From JBKEDH01 sp047975295 (GTDB lineage Bacteria > Bacteroidota > Bacteroidia > Flavobacteriales > Flavobacteriaceae), in assembly GCA_047975295.1 (NCBI GenBank), contig JBKEDH010000199.1, forward strand, positions 1-33,382: a stretch of DNA of 33,382 nucleotides, written 5' to 3'. The stretch's first letter is position 1. Each line of letters starts with the position of its first letter. The translations under genes were made by a program, and so were the position numbers. The notes beneath the pieces are model-generated. The model did not search any database. It saw nothing but the letters and a program-made list of their open reading frames with translations, and was not told the DNA's origin. This document shows, in pieces, positions 25,741 through 33,382 of the stretch.

Positions 25741-27420
25741 TTAAATCCCTCGGGGTATGGCATCGATTAACTTTTTAGTATAGGTGCTTTTAGGGTTAGC
25801 GTAAATAACATCTGCATCGTTCAATTCTTCTATTTTACCTTGGTTCATAACCAATAATTGATCGGCCATATATTTTACCACGGCCAAATCGTGCGATATA
25901 AAAATATAGGTAAAACCAAAACTTTCCTTAAGTTCGTTCAATAAATTTAAAACCTGCGCCTGAACCGAAATATCCAATGCCGAAACCGACTCGTCGCAAA
26001 CAATTAGTTTAGGTTGTAGGGCAATGGTTCGGGCTATGCCTATACGCTGCCGCTGACCACCCGAAAATTCGTGTGGATACCGGTTAAAATGCGATTTATT
26101 TAAACCCACACGCTCCAAAATTTCAATGGTTTTTGCTTTTCTTTCCTTATCGGAATGGTATAGGTTATGTACTTTCATGGGTTCCATAATGGCTTCGCCA
26201 ACGGGAATTCTCGGATTTAAAGACGAATAGGGATCCTGAAAAATAATCTGGATTTCCTTTCTAAGCTTTTTAATTTCGGCGTTAGACAGTTTTGTAATGT
26301 CCTGTCCTTTATATATAATCTGTCCGGCAGTAGCTTTATCCAATTGTAAAATGGCATTTCCCAAGGTACTTTTTCCACAGCCCGACTCGCCCACTAAACC
26401 TAAGGTTTCTCCTTCATACAGCTTAAAACTCACTTGATTTACGGCCTTAAACAATGTTGGTTTTGTAAACCATCCACTTTTGGAAAAATATACCTTTTCC
26501 ACATTAACAACCTCCAATAAAGGTGGCTTTTCGTATAATGCCTTATGCTTTTTTTTACGTTCTTCCGGAGTTATAACGGCTATATTTATGGTATTGTTCA
26601 AATAATCCCGAATGGTCGGCAACACCTTTAAACGCTCGTTTAATGATGGTCGCGAATGAATCAATGCTTTAGTATAATTATGTTGCGGCCTATGGAAAAT
26701 GGTTTCTGCCGTACCCTGTTCTACAATATGGCCTTGGTACATGACCAAAACCCGATGTGCTATTTCGGAGATTAAGGCCAAATCGTGAGTAATAAAAATA
26801 ATACTCATTTGGGTTTCGGCCTGCAACTGTTTTAAAAGCTTTATAATATCTTTTTGAACGGTTACATCGAGAGCCGTTGTGGGTTCGTCGGCAATTAAAA
26901 TATCGGGTTTACAGGCCAGTGCCATAGCAATCATGACCCGCTGTTTTTGTCCTCCGGAAATTTCATGTGGATAAGACTTATAAACTCTGTTTACATCGGG
27001 TAGCTTTACTTTTTCGAACAATAAAAGGGTATCCTGTTTGGCTTCTTGCTTGGAAAGTTTGGTATGCCGTAATACTATTTCATCAACTTGTTTACCGCAG
27101 GTCATGGACGGATTTAACGAACTCATGGGCTCTTGGAAAATCATAGCTATTCGCTTACCACGTAAACCCTGAAATGCTTTTTCGGTAAGCGTGGTTAAAT
27201 CATCACTATAAAATAGAATTTGTCCGGATGTTATTTTTGATATTTTCTTTGGAAGTAAGCCCAGAATAGCCAATGATGATACCGATTTTCCCGAACCCGA
27301 TTCGCCTACAATACCCAAAATTTCATTTTTATTCAATTGGTATGAAATATTATGAATAACCTCGTTTTTTCCAAAGGCAATACTTAAATTTTTAATATTT
27401 AGAATGGGGGATTGTTTCAC
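25741..27420 (-). CDS. Dual ATP-binding ABC protein (OppD/OppF fusion type)
   Basis: A 559-residue protein with two complete nucleotide-binding domains. NBD1: Walker A GESGSGKS, signature ISGGQKQR, Walker B ILIADEPTTALD. NBD2: GESGCGKST, FSGGQRQR and LIVCDESVSALD (Ser in place of the usual Pro after the Glu). Each NBD carries the oligopeptide/dipeptide C-terminal extension. This is the YejF/GsiA-like fused ATPase of peptide importers; permease and binding-protein genes are not in the window. The start is GTG: no ATG lies between it and an upstream in-frame stop. A solo MITE end sits 27 bases upstream. Confidence 0.92.
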   Translation of the reverse strand: MKQSPILNIKNLSIAFGKNEVIHNISYQLNKNEILGIVGESGSGKSVSSLAILGLLPKKISKITSGQILFYSDDLTTLTEKAFQGLRGKRIAMIFQEPMSSLNPSMTCGKQVDEIVLRHTKLSKQEAKQDTLLLFEKVKLPDVNRVYKSYPHEISGGQKQRVMIAMALACKPDILIADEPTTALDVTVQKDIIKLLKQLQAETQMSIIFITHDLALISEIAHRVLVMYQGHIVEQGTAETIFHRPQHNYTKALIHSRPSLNERLKVLPTIRDYLNNTINIAVITPEERKKKHKALYEKPPLLEVVNVEKVYFSKSGWFTKPTLFKAVNQVSFKLYEGETLGLVGESGCGKSTLGNAILQLDKATAGQIIYKGQDITKLSNAEIKKLRKEIQIIFQDPYSSLNPRIPVGEAIMEPMKVHNLYHSDKERKAKTIEILERVGLNKSHFNRYPHEFSGGQRQRIGIARTIALQPKLIVCDESVSALDISVQAQVLNLLNELKESFGFTYIFISHDLAVVKYMADQLLVMNQGKIEELNDADVIYANPKSTYTKKLIDAIPRGI

Positions 27421-27446
27421 ACATTTAAAATTTTGTAATTATATTA

Positions 27447-27470
27447 GAGCCTGTTTAAATTTATATCATG
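27447..27470 (+). repeat. Solo MITE end
   Basis: GAGCCTGTTTAAATTTATAT and the next bases match the right end of the 7847-8006 element, and similarity continues weakly for about 15 more bases. It is preceded by TTA, a TNA-type target. It lies between the exonuclease stop and the ABC start codon. Confidence 0.6.
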
Positions 27471-27481
27471 TTATTTTTACT

Positions 27482-28195
27482 TTATATATGTACAATTTCG
27501 TTATCATGGAGTAAGTTGTCTCCACGGAGCCTTAGCAATATTTGGGCTACGGCAATGGTATCCTTTTCGCAGTAGGTAATAATACGGTCTATATCGTTTT
27601 CTTCGTAATACACCCGAAATACTTCGCTGCCGTCTATATCGTCTTTTGGTGATGGAATACCGAGTACGTTGGTAAGCAATTTTAGCGAGGTATAAGTTTT
27701 GTAATCGCCAAATTTCCAAAGTTCTAAGGTATCCAAATGCGGTACTTCCCACGGTTTTTTACCAAAAAGGTTAAGTTTGTTGGGTAAGCTTATATTATGG
27801 ATAATCATACGACGGGCTATATACGGAAAATCGAATTCCTTACCATTGTGGGCACACAATAAGTGTTTATTTTGATTAAAATGGGTATTTAGTAGGTTTT
27901 TAAAATCTTTTAAAATGGATATTTCATTACCATAAAATGAAGTTACCCTAAAGGTGCGTATATCACCTTTAAAAGTAAAATAGCCAACCGAAATACATAT
28001 TATTTTACCAAATTCGGCCCAAATTCCAGCACGTTCGTAAAACTCATTGGCCGTAAACTCGTCTTTGCGTTGGTATTTCGATTTGGCTTCCCAAAGTGCT
28101 TGTTTGGTAGCGTCCAAATTAGAAAATTGAGGTTGTTCCGGAACGGTTTCTATATCCAGAAACAATATCTTTTCAAGATTTAGTTTATCTAACAT
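27482..28195 (-). CDS. Predicted 3'-5' exonuclease, PolB-like (DEDDy)
   Basis: A 237-residue soluble protein of the RNase H-like fold. The exonuclease motifs are in order: Exo I LFLDIETVP with Asp14/Glu16, Exo II CAHNGKEFDFPYI with Asp122, and Exo III Tyr208-x3-Asp212 (YCEKDTIA), the DEDDy type. Family knowledge: this group is related to the proofreading domain of family B polymerases and is a stand-alone exonuclease. The first codons overlap the coding-like fragment at 28185-28280. Confidence 0.85.
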   Translation of the reverse strand: MLDKLNLEKILFLDIETVPEQPQFSNLDATKQALWEAKSKYQRKDEFTANEFYERAGIWAEFGKIICISVGYFTFKGDIRTFRVTSFYGNEISILKDFKNLLNTHFNQNKHLLCAHNGKEFDFPYIARRMIIHNISLPNKLNLFGKKPWEVPHLDTLELWKFGDYKTYTSLKLLTNVLGIPSPKDDIDGSEVFRVYYEENDIDRIITYCEKDTIAVAQILLRLRGDNLLHDNEIVHI

Positions 28196-28280
28196 GGTTG
28201 TTGGCTATGTTGTTTAGTTTTTCAATAGAGGCATTTATATTTTTCTCAATATCCAATACAGTTGTAATTTGTATAGTCCA
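28185..28280 (-). pseudogene. C-terminal gene fragment upstream of the exonuclease
   Basis: After an in-frame TAG (28283-28281) the minus strand reads 31 codons, WTIQITTVLDIEKN then INASIEKLNNIANNHVR, ending in a TAA (28187-28185) that overlaps the exonuclease start. The residue pattern is that of a protein C-terminus and the overlap is typical of an operon. No start and no upstream body remain, only 24 bases to the serine hydrolase stop. I interpret it as the tail of a deleted gene; family unknown. Confidence 0.35.
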
Positions 28281-28304
28281 CTATTAATTAAATAGAGCCA
28301 TTTT

Positions 28305-29459
28305 TTACATTTTGTCCAACATATTATAGGCTTCGTTTATATAAACCGGAATATCGTCGGTAAAGGTTGCCAACTTATCGGTAGGTCCTTTAGAATGCCC
28401 CAACCTAACAATAATAACATTATCGGTAGGTTCTACAATAACGTATTGCCCAAGGTGGCCACGCATCATAAAAAAGTGTTTGTCGTTTTGTTGTTTTAAC
28501 CACCAACCATAACCATATTCGGGACTCTTGGGGAAACGGGGTGTTATGGATTTTGCCACAAAAGCAGAATCTATAATTTGTTTACCGTTCCATTTACCAT
28601 GGTCTTTAAACAGTTTGCCGTAGCGGGCAAAATCTTTGGCATTACTGGCAATACAACAGTAGGCTTTTACCAAATCGTGCCCCTTGCTATCTACTTGCCA
28701 AAGTGCTTGGTTTTCGCAATTAAGGGGTTTCCAAAAGCTGTCTTCCAAATATTTATAAAGTTTTTTTCCTGTGGCCTTTTCTATAACCATGGCCAACATT
28801 TGCGTATCGCCACTGGAATATTTAAAGGCTTTTCCGGGTTGATCTACTACTTTAAGACCAAGCATTACTTTTTCTAGATCGTCGTCAAAATAAGCCCGTG
28901 TTGTTATTGAAAATGGCGAATAATAAGCTTCGTCCCAATTAGTACCGGAAGCCATACTGGACAAATCACCAACAGTCATTTTTTCGCCCAAACCTTCACT
29001 AAAAGTAGGTAGAAAATCGCTAACAGGTTGGTCCAGACTTTTTATATAACCTTCTTCTATGGCTTTGAACATAAGCCCCGAAACATAACTTTTTGCCATG
29101 GAAAACGAATTGGATTTTGAATTTGCTTCAAAACCATCGTAATAATTTTCAAACCAAATACTGTCGTTTTTAATAATAACAAAAGCAATAGTACCATTGG
29201 CTTTGTTTATTTGGTTTAAAGCTTCGGTTTCGGTTACGCTGTTATAATTTTTATGATTGGGCCACGGCTGTGGTGTACCGCTTTCGATGGGTTGATTGTC
29301 AAATTCTTTATAATCTTCCAAAAATGCCGTTGTATGACCTTGTAAATATACGGTTCGTACACCTTTAATAAGATAATCGGTGTCGGTTATATAAAGCAGG
29401 GCTATAATTAAAACAATAAGGATTAACAGCCCTTTAAATAGGTTTTTTATAAATTTCAT
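28305..29459 (-). CDS. Serine hydrolase, beta-lactamase/NylB type
   Basis: A 384-residue protein with an N-terminal TM anchor (about 4-25) and a class C beta-lactamase-like domain. The nucleophile is Ser120 in SMAK (SxxK, Lys123); the second motif is YSSGD at 214-218 (Tyr214), and the third is GHLGQYV near residue 340. The YSSGD and WWLKQQN stretches resemble the 6-aminohexanoate-dimer hydrolase group rather than true beta-lactamases. Likely a periplasmic, membrane-anchored esterase or peptidase of unknown substrate. The stop lies 24 bases before the gene fragment at 28280. Confidence 0.88.
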   Translation of the reverse strand: MKFIKNLFKGLLILIVLIIALLYITDTDYLIKGVRTVYLQGHTTAFLEDYKEFDNQPIESGTPQPWPNHKNYNSVTETEALNQINKANGTIAFVIIKNDSIWFENYYDGFEANSKSNSFSMAKSYVSGLMFKAIEEGYIKSLDQPVSDFLPTFSEGLGEKMTVGDLSSMASGTNWDEAYYSPFSITTRAYFDDDLEKVMLGLKVVDQPGKAFKYSSGDTQMLAMVIEKATGKKLYKYLEDSFWKPLNCENQALWQVDSKGHDLVKAYCCIASNAKDFARYGKLFKDHGKWNGKQIIDSAFVAKSITPRFPKSPEYGYGWWLKQQNDKHFFMMRGHLGQYVIVEPTDNVIIVRLGHSKGPTDKLATFTDDIPVYINEAYNMLDKM

Positions 29460-29514
29460 TTTAGATGAATTACGGTATTTTTATAAAAGTATAAAAATTA
29501 ATCGAATTTTAGGC

Positions 29515-29589
29515 TCAAGGTTCTTCTTCGTGGTATATTAAATCGAAGAAATAATGGTCGGAACCTTGTTGGTCTTCAAAAATAACATA
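29515..29589 (-). pseudogene. Coding-like fragment between ogt and the serine hydrolase
   Basis: In the same frame as the methyltransferase gene, after its stop and one further stop, the minus strand reads YVIFEDQQGSDHYFFDLIYH then EEEP and TGA. The composition is clearly protein-like, but there is no start codon. It may be a residue of a lost gene or chance. I cannot name a family. Confidence 0.25.
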
Positions 29590-29598
29590 TTATCTTGC

Positions 29599-30072
29599 TT
29601 AAAATAATGTTTGTTGCTTAAAAGGGCTTTCATGTTCCAATAGCCATTGTTTGCGGTGTAGGCCTCCGGCATAACCGGTTAAGCTGCCATCACTACCAAT
29701 AACACGGTGGCAGGGCACGATAATCCATAACGGATTTTTACCATTGGCATTGGCCACGGCCCTAATAGCTTTTACATCGCCCAATTGTTTAGATAAATCC
29801 AAGTACGATATGGTTTTGCCATAAGGTATCTGCTCCAATTGTTTCCAAACCTGTTTTTGAAAATCGGTACCTTTCGGATTTAGTTTTAAGTTGAATTGTT
29901 TCCGATTACCTTTAAAATAGGCGTTAAGCTGTGAAACACAATCGTTAAGATTTTCTGGAATATACTCGGAAACAGTTACTTCCGAATTTAAAATCCGTAC
30001 CGAAGCAATACCGTTTTCGTCGCCTTCTATTTTTGTAAAGCCCAAAGGTGTACTAATAATGCAGTTTTCCAT
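29599..30072 (-). CDS. ogt: Methylated-DNA--protein-cysteine methyltransferase
   Basis: A 157-residue suicide DNA-repair protein. The active site is Cys121 in IVPCHRVIGSDG, with the DNA-binding helix FQKQVWKQLEQIPYGKTISY (about 71-90) and the arginine-finger helix KAIRAVANANGKNP (101-114). The short N-terminal domain and absence of an AraC-type Ada domain indicate the Ogt form. It repairs O6-alkylguanine and O4-alkylthymine. The stop is followed by the small fragment at 29515-29589; the start is 35 bases from a solo MITE end. Confidence 0.95.
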   Translation of the reverse strand: MENCIISTPLGFTKIEGDENGIASVRILNSEVTVSEYIPENLNDCVSQLNAYFKGNRKQFNLKLNPKGTDFQKQVWKQLEQIPYGKTISYLDLSKQLGDVKAIRAVANANGKNPLWIIVPCHRVIGSDGSLTGYAGGLHRKQWLLEHESPFKQQTLF

Positions 30073-30106
30073 TATAAAATTAGTTTACGAGATATAGCGG
30101 GTCTAA

Positions 30107-30134
30107 GAGCCTGTTTAAATTTATATCAATCGTT
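30107..30134 (-). repeat. Solo MITE end overlapping the stop codon of the CNNM gene
   Basis: Read on the minus strand these 28 bases match the right end of the 160-bp element (7979-8006) at 26 positions. TAA precedes the GAG tip at 30104-30106. The match includes the last two sense codons and TGA stop (30126-30128) of the CNNM/CBS gene. Confidence 0.65.
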
Positions 30135-31211
30135 ATCCTCTTTAAGGATACCCAATCTTTTGGCACGGTTTTCCCAACTTTTACGAGCCAAATTCTGAAG
30201 GTCGGAAATATTATCGCTCTCGTCCATAATTTCAAGTCCGAGTAGAGTTTCTATCACATCTTCCATGGTAACCAAACCACTTACCGAGCCGTATTCATCT
30301 ACCACCAAAGCCATGTGGTTACGGGTTTCTATAAGTTCTTCGAATAGTTTGGGAATAGGTAGGTTTCGGGTTACAAAAATAATATTGCGCTTAAGCTCGC
30401 TTAGCTTTTTGGTATCGTTATCCAAGGCCATTTCCTTAAATATCTCGTCCTTTAAAACCAATCCGGTAATATTATCGGGATTATTATTGGCATAAATGGG
30501 GATACGCGAAAAACGCAGATTGATGTTTTTGTTGAAAAAATCCTGTACCGTAGTGTTTTCGTCTTCAGTTTTAATTACCGTTCTGGGCGTCATGATGTCT
30601 TTGGCTAAAACGGTTTCGAAACTTAACAGATTTTTAATAATTTTACTTTCATTATCCTGAAAAACACCCTCTTTTTCGGCCATATCGGTCATGGCATGAA
30701 AATCTTCCCGACTTAAAACACTGCCATGGTGGCCTTTACCGCCAATTAACTTTGTTGTAAGTTGCAAAAGCCCCAAAATACCGGTCCATTTAAGCGGAAA
30801 AATTAAAACATTCAATGCTTTTGCCGTAAAATTAGCCAATCGTTGCCAATAGGTGGCACCAATGGTTTTGGGTATAATTTCGGAGACCACTAAAATTAAA
30901 AACGTCATAATGGCCGAAACGATCCCAACGGTATTTATACCAAAAAGTTCAATTTTGTACGGTAATTTTTCAGCCTCGATACCCACCATCATGGCTCCCA
31001 ATGTATGGGCTATAGTGTTAAGGGTTAAAATGGCTATTAGAGGCTTATCTACGTCGGCCTTTAGTTTTTCCAAGGCATAGGCGTATGCTTTACCTTCTTG
31101 TTTTTTTACGTTGATAAACGTTGGCGTAATACTAAGTAAAACGGCTTCGAGTATAGAACATAAAAATGAAAAAAAGATAGAAATGACTGCCCAAAAAAAT
31201 AATGCGCCCAT
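30126..31211 (-). CDS. CNNM transmembrane/CBS domain protein (CorB/HlyC type)
   Basis: A 361-residue protein. The first 170 residues form the CNNM (DUF21) membrane domain with about four helices (1-25, 55-75, 88-110, 125-145; SEIIPKTIGATYWQRLA is characteristic). A CBS pair follows (about 185-325; MTPRTVIKTEDENTTV, SRIPIYANNNPDNITGLVLKDEI, MALVVDEYGSVSGLVTMEDVIETLLG). Such proteins affect magnesium and cobalt transport. The C-terminal CorC_HlyC domain found in many relatives is missing. The last codons lie inside a MITE end, so truncation by that insertion is possible, although short forms of this length also exist. hemB ends 23 bases upstream. Confidence 0.9.
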   Translation of the reverse strand: MGALFFWAVISIFFSFLCSILEAVLLSITPTFINVKKQEGKAYAYALEKLKADVDKPLIAILTLNTIAHTLGAMMVGIEAEKLPYKIELFGINTVGIVSAIMTFLILVVSEIIPKTIGATYWQRLANFTAKALNVLIFPLKWTGILGLLQLTTKLIGGKGHHGSVLSREDFHAMTDMAEKEGVFQDNESKIIKNLLSFETVLAKDIMTPRTVIKTEDENTTVQDFFNKNINLRFSRIPIYANNNPDNITGLVLKDEIFKEMALDNDTKKLSELKRNIIFVTRNLPIPKLFEELIETRNHMALVVDEYGSVSGLVTMEDVIETLLGLEIMDESDNISDLQNLARKSWENRAKRLGILKEDND

Positions 31212-31233
31212 TAAAAATGATTTTTGTGTAAAA

Positions 31234-32223
31234 CTACGAAATTAACTTAACAATATCCTTGGCAAAGTAACTGGCAATAATATCGGCACCAGCACGTTTT
31301 ATGGCCGTTGTTTGTTCCATCATAATGGCATCGTGTTCCAACCAACCTTTTTCGGCGGCGGCCTTGATCATGGCATATTCGCCCGATACTTGATATACCG
31401 CAACAGGAACATCGACTTCGTTTTTAATTTCGCGAACAATATCCAAATACGAAATACCGGGCTTTACCATAACAATATCGGCACCTTCGTCTATATCCAT
31501 TTCAGTTTCACGAATGGCCTCAAAACGGTTGTGGTAATCCATTTGATATGTTTTTTTGTTTTTTGGTACGTCGATTAAATCTACCGGAGCACTATTCAAA
31601 GCATCACGGAAAGGACCATAATGTGCCGAGGCATATTTGGCAGAATAGCTCATAATACCTGTATCGAAAAAACCTTCGTCTTCCAACAGTTCACGCATTT
31701 CAAGAATACGACCGTCCATCATATCGCTTGGTGCAACAAAATTGGCTCCTGCCTGTGCATGGCTTAGAGCCATTTCGGCCAAAACAGAGGATGTTTCGTC
31801 GTTTAAAATACGGCCATTGCCAACAATGCCATCGTGCCCGTAAACCGAATAGGGATCCAATGCCACATCGGTCATAACCAACATATCCGGAACGGCATTT
31901 TTAATGGTTTTTACCGCACGTTGCATCAATCCGTTTGGATTTAATGCTTCTGCACCTTTGTTGTCTTTTAAGCTATCGGGTACTTTTACAAATACCAACA
32001 CCGATTTTAAGCCCATTGTCCACAGTATTTTTACTTCTTTTTCCAATAAATCCAAACTGTAACGAAAATAATTGGGCATGGATGCAATTTCTTCTTTTAT
32101 ACCTTTACCTTCAACCACAAATACGGGTACCAAAAAATCGTTTGGTGTTAATAAGGTTTCACGTACCATGGCACGGATGCTTGTGTTGGCTCTTAATCGG
32201 CGGTTTCTTTTAAGTGGGTACAT
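31234..32223 (-). CDS. hemB: Delta-aminolevulinic acid dehydratase (porphobilinogen synthase)
   Basis: A 329-residue cytosolic enzyme of the heme pathway that condenses two aminolevulinates. The Schiff-base lysines are Lys196 (SYSAKYAS) and Lys254 (VMVKPGISY). The metal-site segment reads TDVALDPYSVYGHDG (118-132) rather than the cysteine-rich DVCLC form, so this is the zinc-independent, magnesium-type enzyme. Length and start (MYPLKRNRRLR) are typical. It lies 25 bases after hemF and 22 before the CNNM gene in the same direction, suggesting one transcript. Confidence 0.96.
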   Translation of the reverse strand: MYPLKRNRRLRANTSIRAMVRETLLTPNDFLVPVFVVEGKGIKEEIASMPNYFRYSLDLLEKEVKILWTMGLKSVLVFVKVPDSLKDNKGAEALNPNGLMQRAVKTIKNAVPDMLVMTDVALDPYSVYGHDGIVGNGRILNDETSSVLAEMALSHAQAGANFVAPSDMMDGRILEMRELLEDEGFFDTGIMSYSAKYASAHYGPFRDALNSAPVDLIDVPKNKKTYQMDYHNRFEAIRETEMDIDEGADIVMVKPGISYLDIVREIKNEVDVPVAVYQVSGEYAMIKAAAEKGWLEHDAIMMEQTTAIKRAGADIIASYFAKDIVKLIS

Positions 32224-32248
32224 TTTTAGTTTTTATGTTTGAAGTTTT

Positions 32249-33085
32249 TTAAACCCAATTTTTAGGTTTTTTTAATATGTTTAAAAGTTTTTCTTCTTCG
32301 CTTCCTGTTTCGGGACTATGGTTGTAAATCCATTGTACATGGGGTGGTAGGCTCATTAAAATACTTTCAATACGGCCATTGGTTTTTAGTCCAAAAAGTG
32401 TGCCTTTATCATGTACCAAATTAAATTCCACATAACGCCCACGGCGTATTTCCTGCCAGTTTTGATGGGCTTGGGTATAAGATAAATCTTTTCGTTTTTC
32501 AACTATTGGCAAGTAGGCCTTTAAAAAACTGTTTCCTATTTCGGTTACAAAGTTATACCAATGTTCCATGCTTGTGGTTTCGGTTTGCTTTAAATAATCG
32601 AAAAACAGACCACCAATACCACGGGCTTCGTTTCTGTGTGTATTCCAAAAGTATTCATCACATTTCGCTTTATATTTGGGATAAAATACCGGATTATGCT
32701 TATCGCAGGCCTTTTTACAAACACTATGGAAATGTTCGGCATCTTCTTCAAATAGGTAATATGGTGTTAAATCCTGTCCGCCACCAAACCATTGGTTAAT
32801 TATATTTTGGTTTTGGTCGTACATTTCAAAATAACGCCAATTGGCATGAACAGTTGGTACAAACGGGTTTTTTGGATGGATAACAAGGCTTAATCCGCAG
32901 GCAAAAAAATCGGCTTCGCCAACACCAAACATTTTTTGCATACTATCGGGTAATTTGCCATATACCGCCGAAATGTTAACACCTCCTTTTTCGAAAACAT
33001 TACCATTTTCGATAACCCGTGTGCGCCCACCACCACCTTCGGGGCGTTCCCAAAGGTCTTCCTTAAATTTGGACTTACCATCCAT
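32249..33085 (-). CDS. hemF: Oxygen-dependent coproporphyrinogen III oxidase
   Basis: The first in-frame ATG gives 278 residues with the HemF signatures: ERPEGGGGRTRVIENG near the start, WFGGGQDLTPYYLFEEDAEHFHS, and the C-terminal RRGRYVEFNLVHDKGTLFGLKTNGR. It catalyses the oxidative decarboxylation of coproporphyrinogen III using O2. Homologues have about 300 residues; the missing part is present in frame upstream (IKNKFYKYIQKLQETI and on to the ATG), beginning at 33151 with ATC where a Met codon is expected. No ATG, GTG or TTG exists between 33085 and the stop at 33280. So either initiation is non-canonical, or the true start is the internal ATG, or the base at 33149 is wrong or mutated. 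Confidence 0.9.
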   Translation of the reverse strand: MDGKSKFKEDLWERPEGGGGRTRVIENGNVFEKGGVNISAVYGKLPDSMQKMFGVGEADFFACGLSLVIHPKNPFVPTVHANWRYFEMYDQNQNIINQWFGGGQDLTPYYLFEEDAEHFHSVCKKACDKHNPVFYPKYKAKCDEYFWNTHRNEARGIGGLFFDYLKQTETTSMEHWYNFVTEIGNSFLKAYLPIVEKRKDLSYTQAHQNWQEIRRGRYVEFNLVHDKGTLFGLKTNGRIESILMSLPPHVQWIYNHSPETGSEEEKLLNILKKPKNWV

Positions 33086-33277
33086 TACTTCAAGTTGCGA
33101 TGTAATGGTTTCCTGTAACTTTTGTATGTATTTGTAGAATTTATTTTTGATGGATTCTGTGTTTGCTTTTTGATAAAAAGTAAAAGTTGAATTATAACCA
33201 AAAAGAGTCTTTGATACTTTAAACGAGTTCTTTATAAAAAATTTTAAGGGCTTGGAAATAAAATGGAAATATTTTTG

Positions 33278-33382
33278 CTATTCAAATTTTATTGGGCCAT
33301 AGGTGTTTTCTCCTCCTAATATTATTAAATAAGAAGCATTTTCTAAGTTGGTTTCAAATTTGAATTCACCTTCATCAACATG
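33278..33382 (-). CDS. Unidentified gene, C-terminal 34 codons
   Basis: The minus strand is open from the window edge to TAG at 33280-33278 and reads HVDEGEFKFETNLENASY then LIILGGENTYGPIKFE. The composition looks like a real protein C-terminus (mixed beta pattern, glycine turn). The family is not recognisable from so few residues. It ends 126 bases upstream of the likely original hemF start and is in the same frame. Confidence 0.45.
   Translation of the reverse strand, partial: HVDEGEFKFETNLENASYLIILGGENTYGPIKFE

Overview
The window looks like a chromosomal segment of a Flavobacteriaceae-type bacterium (phylum Bacteroidota). The evidence is the low GC content, the family make-up (Bat aerotolerance operon, fused OppD/OppF-like ATPase, alpha-2-macroglobulin lipoprotein, S1 sulfatase), the lack of clear Shine-Dalgarno sites, and several matches to the flavobacterial -7 promoter element TAnnTTTG. 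A lone secreted sulfatase fits a marine or algal-polysaccharide lifestyle, but I cannot name a genus.

Layout. 1-6662 is on the minus strand: the N-terminal 716 codons of an alpha-2-macroglobulin-like lipoprotein running off the left edge, an SDR oxidoreductase overlapping an AlbA_2 (Schlafen-type) protein, an S1 sulfatase, and a small CopD-like membrane protein. 6842-16437 is on the plus strand: a complete Bat operon (moxR, DUF58, a two-TM exported protein, batA, batB, batC, batD, batE). It is interrupted after moxR by a 160-bp MITE-like element with terminal inverted repeats and a TAA target duplication that coincides with the moxR stop codon. 16616-17242 is a beta-carbonic anhydrase. 17243-18023 is a long non-coding stretch with a degenerate interspersed repeat, a perfect stem-loop and a candidate iron-type operator plus promoter. 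18024-22669 is a plus-strand cassette: exported ankyrin protein, DUF2271 protein, a PepSY/flavodoxin/FNR fusion reductase, and a small cysteine-containing protein. It is probably an iron or heme reduction module. 22727-33382 is almost all minus strand: CvpA, acetoacetyl-CoA synthetase, dual-ATPase ABC protein, PolB-type 3'-5' exonuclease, serine hydrolase, Ogt-type methyltransferase, CNNM/CBS protein, HemB, HemF and the last 34 codons of an unidentified gene. One small plus-strand gene (23328-23684) shares a divergent promoter with cvpA.

How the genes work together. The Bat proteins probably form one envelope complex: MoxR ATPase chaperone, vWA proteins with intact metal sites, TPR scaffolds and BatD. 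The 18024-22669 cassette would move electrons from NAD(P)H through FAD and FMN across the inner membrane to periplasmic ferric or heme substrates. HemB and HemF are heme biosynthesis neighbours.

Main points for a second look: the MITE and its three solo ends, one of which supplies the stop codon of the CNNM gene; a hemF frame whose conserved N-terminus has ATC where ATG is expected; the putative iron-regulated ankyrin/DUF2271/PepSY cassette; and three small coding-like C-terminal fragments left between genes.
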